From Candidatus Roizmanbacteria bacterium CG_4_10_14_0_2_um_filter_36_35 (GTDB taxonomy: Bacteria; Patescibacteriota; Microgenomatia; UBA1406; GWC2-37-13): a DNA stretch of 5,065 bases. Shown here in pieces: positions 1-2,885 of the stretch. Location of the stretch: contig PFOE01000108.1 of NCBI GenBank assembly GCA_002792355.1, positions 376-5,440 on the forward strand, written 5' to 3'. Made by a program: the position numbers and the translations under genes. Numbering within the stretch: position 1 is the stretch's first letter; every line of letters starts with the position of its first letter. The notes beneath the pieces are model-generated. The model saw nothing but the letters and a program-made list of their open reading frames with translations, did no database searches and was not told the DNA's origin.

Positions 1-2
1 AA

Positions 3-239
3 ATATATTTTGATCCAATTGGAAATGTTATGAATATTTGGTGGGGTAACAAGAAAGACGCGTATGTCTCGGAAGAAGTTGAGTCTTCAAAGCGCAATGA
101 CGTGATTATTAAAGATAAAAGGGGAGTTCCAATAAGTATAGAAATTATTGGGATATTACCCAATGAACTAAATATTTCGGAAAAAACAAAAGCATTAATC
201 GATAATAATAAATCTCCATTTATTCTTTCTTCGGGGTAA
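3..239 (+). CDS. DUF2283-like small protein, 5' end cut off by the window
   Basis: The reading frame is open at the left edge and ends with TAA at 237-239, leaving 78 visible residues. An in-frame ATG at 30 exists, but the residues before it (YFDPIGNV) already fit the family pattern, so the true start is probably upstream of the window. The pattern 'YDP.G..L.I.(W/F)G', an acidic stretch (SEEVE), then a beta-rich 'DVIIKDKRGVPISIEIIGI' is what I associate with DUF2283, a family of short all-beta proteins of unknown role often found beside toxin-antitoxin genes. About 20 polar residues after the core are a tail outside the usual domain. The neighbouring toxin-antitoxin operon starts 75 bases downstream from its own promoter, so the two are probably not co-transcribed. 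The family call is by eye and moderately sure; the function is unknown. Confidence 0.62.
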   Translation: MYFDPIGNVMNIWWGNKKDAYVSEEVESSKRNDVIIKDKRGVPISIEIIGILPNELNISEKTKALIDNNKSPFILSSG

Positions 240-277
240 GTTAGGAAGATTGAAAAAATAAAACCCACTAATAAGTC

Positions 278-306
278 TTGATAGATGACCAGTTATGCAT
301 TATGAT
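278..306 (+). promoter_or_regulatory. Sigma70-type promoter of the toxin-antitoxin operon
   Basis: TTGATA (278-283) and TATGAT (301-306) are separated by exactly 17 bases. Transcription would start near 312-315, at or within a few bases of the antitoxin ATG at 315, so the mRNA is predicted to be leaderless or nearly so. This fits the absence of any Shine-Dalgarno sequence there. Phd/YefM antitoxins normally repress their own promoter. The palindromic ATGCAT at 295-300, just before the -10 box, is a possible operator core, but it is short. Confidence 0.55.
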
Positions 307-314
307 TAAACCAT

Positions 315-554
315 ATGAACACGATTTCAATTTCTCAACTGAAAATTAATCCTTCAAAAGCTATTGATGCGGCGCTTGATTATCCGTTGGCGGTTAAAAA
401 TAGAAATAAAGTTAAAGCTTATCTTTTAGGTAAGGAACTTTACGAAAAGATTGTTTCGTATATTGAAGGTTTAGTTGATATAAAGGCAGTTGAGGAAATA
501 AATTTTAAAAAAGGTAAAGATTTTGAAAAGGTTGTAAAAGAGCTTGATCTATGA
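315..554 (+). CDS. Type II antitoxin, Phd/YefM family
   Basis: This 79-residue protein has the Phd/YefM layout. The N-terminal beta-alpha DNA-binding part 'TISISQLKINPSKAID' (residues 3-18) corresponds to the familiar 'ISISEFRKNPSK' opening. It is followed by 'YPLAVKNRNKVKAYLLGKELYEKI' (about 23-46), the strand-turn-strand and helix that form the dimer. The remaining charged, lysine- and glutamate-rich tail (about 50-79) is the region that usually wraps around and inhibits the toxin. It should neutralise the RelE/ParE protein encoded next and repress the shared promoter at 278-306. The stop codon TGA overlaps the toxin start in an ATGA, the usual translationally coupled arrangement. No ribosome binding site precedes the ATG; a leaderless start is likely. 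The family call is confident; the specific subfamily is not. Confidence 0.85.
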   Translation: MNTISISQLKINPSKAIDAALDYPLAVKNRNKVKAYLLGKELYEKIVSYIEGLVDIKAVEEINFKKGKDFEKVVKELDL

Positions 555-817
555 AAATAATAATCTCCTCAAGAGCAGAAAAAGAATTAAGAAAAATTTC
601 AAAAATTGATCAAATAGCAATTATTAGGAAAATTAGATCGATTAAAGATTCTTCTACCATTCTTAATGAGGAAAAACTCTCCGGATATAAAAATATCTTT
701 CGAGTAAGAATCGGCCAGTATCGGGTTGTTTATCGAAAATCTATTAACGAGATTTATATTATTCTAATTGGTCACCGAAAGGATATCTATCATCTTTTAA
801 AACAACTTTTTGGATAA
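551..817 (+). CDS. Type II toxin, RelE/ParE family
   Basis: This 88-residue basic protein has the RelE/ParE fold signature: an N-terminal strand and helix 'SSRAEKELRKISKIDQ', a second helix, then 'LSGYKNIFRVRIGQYRVVYRK' (43-63) and the terminal 'IGHRKDIYHLLKQ' (73-85). RelE-type ribosome-dependent mRNA interferases use basic residues in the central strands plus an Arg and Tyr near the end. Here R51, R53, R58, R76 and Y80 sit in matching places, so mRNA cleavage is more likely than gyrase poisoning, though the two cannot be separated by eye. The gene overlaps the antitoxin by four bases (ATGA), so translation is coupled. The start at 551 is supported by that overlap and by normal family length. 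It looks complete and undamaged. Confidence 0.86.
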   Translation: MKIIISSRAEKELRKISKIDQIAIIRKIRSIKDSSTILNEEKLSGYKNIFRVRIGQYRVVYRKSINEIYIILIGHRKDIYHLLKQLFG

Positions 818-822
818 GCCTA

Positions 823-828
823 TATAAT
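823..828 (+). promoter_or_regulatory. Possible -10 box for the SRPBCC gene
   Basis: A perfect TATAAT lies 10 bases before the ATG at 839, just after the toxin stop codon. No convincing -35 hexamer sits at the right distance. If used, transcription would begin only a few bases before the start codon, again giving an almost leaderless message, in line with the lack of a Shine-Dalgarno site. In such AT-rich DNA a chance match is possible. Confidence 0.3.
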
Positions 829-838
829 AAATTGAATT

Positions 839-1219
839 ATGAAAAGTAATAAAATAATAGTCCTCATTAACAAACCTATTAGTAAGGTTTTTGAGTTTAC
901 AATTACTCCACCAAATTCAACGTTTTGGATTGATGGAGTTGCAAAAGAAGAAACAAACGAATGGCCTGTCCAAATTGGGACAGTTTATAAATTAACTAAT
1001 AATAAGGGTGATATATCGAATGTTATTGTAAAACAAATTATTAATAATGAGTTGGTCGAATGGATTTTTGAGGATAAAAATTATCATTGCAGATATACTT
1101 TTAAACCAGTTAAAAATAACAAAACCGAATTCACATATTATAAATGGGTGGATAAGGGAGAGATAGATGAACCGTTTACTTTGAAAACTTTGAATAAACT
1201 TAAATTGGTTATTAAATAG
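839..1219 (+). CDS. SRPBCC (START-like) fold protein, function unknown
   Basis: This 126-residue protein begins 'NKIIVLINKPISKVFEFTI', the opening strand and helix typical of SRPBCC/polyketide-cyclase-like proteins (usual form 'i.Ap.e.VF.f..'). It continues with 'PPNSTFWIDGVAKEETNEWPVQIGTVYKL' (about 24-52), where the W-P-x-x-x-G-T-x-Y segment is the strand-loop I associate with this superfamily. Alternating hydrophobic strands follow (VEWIF, YHCRYTFKPV, TEFTYYKWVD), then a C-terminal helix 'EPFTLKTLNKLKLVIK'. Such proteins form a cavity that binds hydrophobic ligands, but no ligand or reaction can be read from sequence. The length is slightly short for the superfamily (usually 130-150), yet both ends look complete. 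It starts 21 bases after the toxin gene and may be read through from that operon or use the TATAAT at 823. The SDR gene begins 29 bases after its stop. Confidence 0.7.
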   Translation: MKSNKIIVLINKPISKVFEFTITPPNSTFWIDGVAKEETNEWPVQIGTVYKLTNNKGDISNVIVKQIINNELVEWIFEDKNYHCRYTFKPVKNNKTEFTYYKWVDKGEIDEPFTLKTLNKLKLVIK

Positions 1220-1248
1220 TATTATAAATTATTAATTTAGTTAAAGTT

Positions 1249-1284
1249 ATGAACTTAAAGAATAAAATTATTGTAATAATAGGT
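1249..1284 (+). pseudogene. 5' fragment of an SDR-family oxidoreductase gene, interrupted by the element
   Basis: ATG at 1249 opens 'MNLKNKIIVIIG', the classical N-terminus of a short-chain dehydrogenase/reductase: a short lead, the first beta strand, and the first glycine of the NAD(P)-binding GxxxGxG motif. The sequence then changes to element DNA. The missing continuation (ADSGLGKSVA...) is found in the same forward frame at 3880. Joining GGT (1282-1284) to GCA (3880-3882) gives an uninterrupted 241-codon frame. There is no Shine-Dalgarno site before the ATG; TATAAA at 1223-1228 is a possible -10 box. In the integrated state this start leads only into a short nonsense tail in the left end of the element. 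Confidence 0.82.
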
Positions 1285-1305
1285 GGCGGTTTACGAAAAA
1301 TGTCG
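1264..1305 (+). other. attL, left junction of the element
   Basis: The left half (to 1283) is SDR coding sequence and the right half (from 1286) is element DNA, with the proposed crossover core TG at 1284-1285. On the element side, GCGGTTTACGAA continues the recombinase reading frame when the element is closed into a circle. The outer limits are nominal, about 20 bases each side, and not read from a footprint. Confidence 0.65.
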
Positions 1306-1426
1306 AACTTCATTTGATTAGCTCGGCCTTCGGCCTCGCTTGCTTCTGCCTTCGCTTTCAGCTTCGGCGGACAGGTCGGCGCGGCGCCTTTACACTGAGC
1401 CCGCCGAATGTGCTCACCCGCCGCGC
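1286..1426 (+). repeat. Left-end repeat, matching an inverted internal copy at 2087-2239
   Basis: Three blocks here recur in the same order on the minus strand of 2087-2239. They are TTTACGAA-N5-TCGAACT (1290-1309), GGCGCGGC (1378-1385) followed after three bases by TTTACACTGAGC (1389-1400), and GCCGCGC (1420-1426). The GC-rich half can fold: GCGCGGCG (1379-1386) pairs with CGCCGCGC (1419-1426), and within its loop TGAGC (1396-1400) pairs with GCTCA (1412-1416). A further small hairpin, GGCC-TTC-GGCC, lies at 1325-1335. Base composition is much more GC-rich than the host genes on either side. I see no plausible gene in 1286-1480 on either strand. Confidence 0.65.
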
Positions 1427-1453
1427 TTCCGTATTTTTTGTGCGCGCGATTTT

Positions 1454-1476
1454 TGCTCGCTACCACGAGCATTTTT
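1454..1476 (+). terminator. Rho-independent terminator on the plus strand
   Basis: TGCTCG (1454-1459) and CGAGCA (1466-1471) form a perfect six-base-pair stem around a six-base loop, followed directly by TTTTT (1472-1476). The direction is plus; the minus strand has no T run after the stem. In the circular form of the element it lies downstream of the recombinase stop at 1319-1321, so it is probably the recombinase terminator. In the integrated form it would stop transcripts entering from the SDR promoter before they run antisense into the minus-strand gene. Confidence 0.6.
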
Positions 1477-1480
1477 ACAT

Positions 1481-1771
1481 CTATTTAATTTTTATCTCTT
1501 TAATGATTTTATTCCCTGGTTTCATTTGTTCCTCCCAGTATCTCTTCTCATCACTTTGCATTGCTGAATAATCTGTATATTCCCTACCTGTCCACGGGCT
1601 AATATACTTATTATCTTGCTTCATCCATTCTTGATTGGCTCTTTGCATAGCTTGAGGATCTGAATAGTCTTTTCCGTCCAGTCCTTTGAAATAAGGATAC
1701 TTTGAATTTTCAATATTTCCGGTTGTAATCCCAATATCTGATAGTTGAATTGGTCTTTTAATTTCGTCCAT
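1481..1771 (-). CDS. Unknown 96-residue protein with a 29-residue internal repeat
   Basis: I do not recognise this protein. ATG at 1771 is chosen because a strong AAAGGAGG Shine-Dalgarno site lies eight bases upstream; a GTG further up at 1780 falls inside that site and is rejected. The sequence has two related units. 'YFKGLDGKDYSDPQAMQ' begins at residue 27 and 'YISPWTGREYTDYSAMQ' at residue 56, exactly 29 residues apart, sharing Y, G, (K/R), (D/E), Y, (S/T), D, A, M and Q, and each followed by an aromatic at +49/+78. It is hydrophilic, with no signal peptide, membrane segment or cysteine, and ends in a lysine-rich tail. It is transcribed away from the recombinase from its own extended -10 promoter. 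As the only other gene in the element it could be cargo or a directionality factor for the recombinase; neither is shown by the sequence. Confidence 0.75.
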   Translation of the reverse strand: MDEIKRPIQLSDIGITTGNIENSKYPYFKGLDGKDYSDPQAMQRANQEWMKQDNKYISPWTGREYTDYSAMQSDEKRYWEEQMKPGNKIIKEIKIK

Positions 1772-1777
1772 ATTTTT

Positions 1778-1787
1778 CACCTCCTTT
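1778..1787 (-). promoter_or_regulatory. Strong Shine-Dalgarno site that fixes the start of the 96-residue protein
   Basis: On the minus strand AAAGGAGGTG is followed after a short A-rich spacer by ATG at 1771 (eight bases from GGAGG to ATG). It is the only strong ribosome binding site in the window; the other genes show none. It excludes the GTG at 1780 as the start. Confidence 0.8.
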
Positions 1788-1819
1788 CTGGAATGAAACT
1801 TATTGTTTATTACAACGCT

Positions 1820-1828
1820 ATTGTATCA
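1820..1828 (-). promoter_or_regulatory. Extended -10 promoter for the minus-strand gene
   Basis: On the minus strand, TGA-TACAAT (1828 down to 1820) is an extended -10 element. The -35 region is weak (TGGCAA at a 17-base spacing), as is usual for extended -10 promoters. Transcription would start near 1813, giving a leader of about 40 bases that carries the Shine-Dalgarno site. Confidence 0.45.
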
Positions 1829-1880
1829 AATTTTTACTTAAATTGCCATAGTTTCCGAGCAGTATTTTTATAAGTTTCTC

Positions 1881-1909
1881 TTGTTATTATTTTGGAATTT
1901 TGTTATATT
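1881..1909 (+). promoter_or_regulatory. Promoter of the structured RNA and probable recombinase leader
   Basis: TTGTTA (1881-1886), a 17-base spacer, and TATATT (1904-1909) preceded by TG at 1901-1902 make an extended -10 promoter on the plus strand. The predicted start at about 1915-1917 coincides with the first base pair of the long helix that begins at 1915. It lies back to back with the minus-strand promoter at 1820-1828. No obvious terminator separates it from the recombinase ATG at 2352. Confidence 0.55.
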
Positions 1910-1914
1910 TTAAT

Positions 1915-1995
1915 TGAGCTCAAGAAAACCGAAGGGATTTTTAATGCCCTCGTTGGACAAATCCTTTCGGGTTTGAGCTCACCAGCGAGGGTATT
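1915..1995 (+). ncRNA. Putative structured RNA or recombinase leader with two interleaved helices
   Basis: Helix 1 has three parts. 1915-1921 pairs with 1975-1981 (7 bp), 1925-1927 with 1972-1974 (3 bp), and 1929-1940 with 1959-1970 (12 bp). There is one A/G mismatch and a three-base bulge. Helix 2 pairs the loop of helix 1, AATGCCCTCGTTGG (1943-1956), with CCAGCGAGGGTATT (1982-1995), 14 consecutive pairs that start on the base right after helix 1 ends. The plan is a-b-a'-b' with only two-base joints. All three non-Watson-Crick positions (G1934-U1965, G1946-U1992, U1953-G1985) are G-U pairs in the plus-strand RNA but A-C mismatches in the minus strand, which points to a plus-strand transcript. 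Both helices at full length cannot coexist sterically, so they may form a partial pseudoknot or switch between alternatives. It matches no RNA family I know. Confidence 0.55.
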
Positions 1996-2034
1996 TAAGT
2001 TTTGTTCTTTAAAAATTTTCGCGCTTTTTCTTTG

Positions 2035-2064
2035 CACTAAAAAATTCAGAAGAATTTTTCAGTG
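2035..2064 (+). repeat. Hairpin in the recombinase leader
   Basis: CACT (2035-2038) and AAAAATTC (2040-2047) pair with GAATTTTT (2052-2059) and AGTG (2061-2064) around the loop AGAA, giving 12 pairs with one A/C mismatch. No T run follows, so it is not an obvious terminator. A smaller CCGA/TCGG hairpin lies at 2073-2085. Confidence 0.55.
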
Positions 2065-2086
2065 TGTTCGAGCCGACTTTTTCGGA

Positions 2087-2239
2087 GGCGCGGCACTTCG
2101 ACTTCGCTCAGTGTAAACTGCCGCGCCGGAGCTTGGCGAACCCCGCTTAGCGGGGTGAGCCTACCTTTTTGAAAATAGTTCGAAGTTGTTCGTAAAGAGG
2201 GCACAAAAGGAGACCGTTGGGGAAGGCGCTAGCCGCGCC
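2087..2239 (-). repeat. Inverted internal copy of the recombinase 3' end and attachment-site region
   Basis: Read on the minus strand, this segment matches the right end of the element and then its left end without a break. GGCGCGGC(T)AGCGC (2239 down to 2226) resembles 3833-3846, and CTCTTTAC (2199-2192) equals 3867-3874. TTTACGAA-N5-TCGAACT (2196-2177) equals 1290-1309 in block and spacing. TTTACACTGAGC next to GGCGCGGC (2127-2106) matches 1378-1400. The minus-strand translation around 2200-2165 reads 'LYEQLRTIF', comparable to 'VYEKCRTSF' encoded at the left end. It is probably a relic of the recombinase tail plus attP in opposite orientation. GGCGCGGCA (2087-2095) and TGCCGCGCC (2119-2127) also form a nine-base-pair hairpin. 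Confidence 0.6.
2140..2156 (+). repeat. Perfect GC-rich hairpin
   Basis: ACCCCGC-TTA-GCGGGGT: seven pairs with a three-base loop. A T run occurs only 11 bases later (2165-2169), so terminator function is doubtful. It lies in the long recombinase leader. Confidence 0.6.
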
Positions 2240-2258
2240 CGCCCTCGCGGCCAGCGCC
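2225..2258 (+). repeat. Strong GC-rich hairpin 94 bases before the recombinase start
   Basis: GGCGCTAGCCGCG (2225-2237) pairs with CGCGGCCAGCGCC (2246-2258) at 12 of 13 positions around an eight-base loop. The 12-mer GCGCTAGCCGCG (2226-2237) recurs in direct orientation at 3794-3805, where it also forms a hairpin. The interval 1772-2351 (about 580 bases) holds no believable gene apart from these promoters, RNA and hairpins. Confidence 0.6.
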
Positions 2259-2351
2259 GCAGAGGCTTCGGACAGGAAAAATTCGAGCCGGAAAGAGAAA
2301 GATATAGAGAAAAAGCGCGAAAATTTAGAACGAAAGAACAAAACAAAAACT

Positions 2352-2885
2352 ATGACCAAATACATAGCTTACTGCCGAAAATCCACCGACGAAAAAGATA
2401 AACAGATCATGTCTATTGAGCAACAAACAGAAGAATTAAAATCATTTGCTCAAAGAGAAAACTTGGAAATTTCAGAATTTCTGACCGAAGCGGAAACCGC
2501 AAAAATTCCCGGAAGACCAGTTTTCAATTCTCTCATTTCCTTAATTGAAAAAGGGTTAATCAACGGAATTATCAGTTGGCATCCGGACAGACTAGCTAGA
2601 AATTCAATTGACGGCGGGAAAATAATTTATTTAGTCGATACCGGAAAACTTCAATCTCTGAAATTTCCCTCCTTTTGGTTTGAGAATACACCGCAAGGTA
2701 AATTCATGCTTTCAATTGCTTTTGGCCAATCGAAATATTATGTTGATAATCTTTCCGAGAATGTTAAGCGTGGCTTGTATTTTAAGTTACGCCGCGGCGG
2801 TTGGCCGTCTTACGCTCCACTGGGATACAAAAACGATAGAAATACTCGAAGCATTATAGTAGATCCAAAAGCTGCGGGATTATAG
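2352..2885 (+). CDS. Large serine recombinase, N-terminal catalytic part (before frameshift)
   Basis: ATG at 2352 begins 'TKYIAYCRKSTDEKDKQ', the opening strand of the serine resolvase/invertase domain with the Y-x-R-x-S motif. S11 should be the nucleophile that attacks DNA and R9 a catalytic arginine. 'QIMSIEQQTEEL' follows, then 'GIISWHPDRLARN' (72-84), where R80 and R83 match the other conserved active-site arginines, and 'RRGGWPSYAPLGY' (138-149), the linker into the recombinase domain. The enzyme would make staggered two-base cuts and exchange strands at att sites. The frame hits TAG at 2883-2885 after 177 residues; one missing base after 2882 (TTA-[A]TAGTG) joins it to the next reading frame as 'AAGLIVNESF'. 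No Shine-Dalgarno site precedes the start. Earlier TTG starts (2217) would translate the hairpin region and are rejected. Confidence 0.88.
   Translation: MTKYIAYCRKSTDEKDKQIMSIEQQTEELKSFAQRENLEISEFLTEAETAKIPGRPVFNSLISLIEKGLINGIISWHPDRLARNSIDGGKIIYLVDTGKLQSLKFPSFWFENTPQGKFMLSIAFGQSKYYVDNLSENVKRGLYFKLRRGGWPSYAPLGYKNDRNTRSIIVDPKAAGL

Noticed and set aside
1212..1472. Minus-strand open frame of 86 codons at the left end of the element
   Set aside because: It spans the element-host junction and the GC-rich hairpin, has Ala-rich composition typical of a shadow frame, and no start signals.
1314..1571. Two overlapping plus-strand open frames across the GC island
   Set aside because: Both run through the terminator at 1454-1476 and antisense to the well-supported minus-strand gene.
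1892..2116. Plus-strand open frame of 74 codons over the structured RNA region
   Set aside because: It begins with TTG, has no ribosome binding site, and its first codons overlap the promoter -10 box; base pairing explains the sequence better than coding.
2217..2351. Longer recombinase N-terminus starting at TTG 2217
   Set aside because: The extra 45 residues translate the GC-rich hairpin, while the conserved resolvase domain begins right at ATG 2352.
2147..2365. Minus-strand open frame ending in LYEQLRTIFKKVGSPR
   Set aside because: Not an intact gene: no start signal and low-complexity content. It is better explained as a relic of a recombinase tail in the inverted attP copy, and is reported as such.
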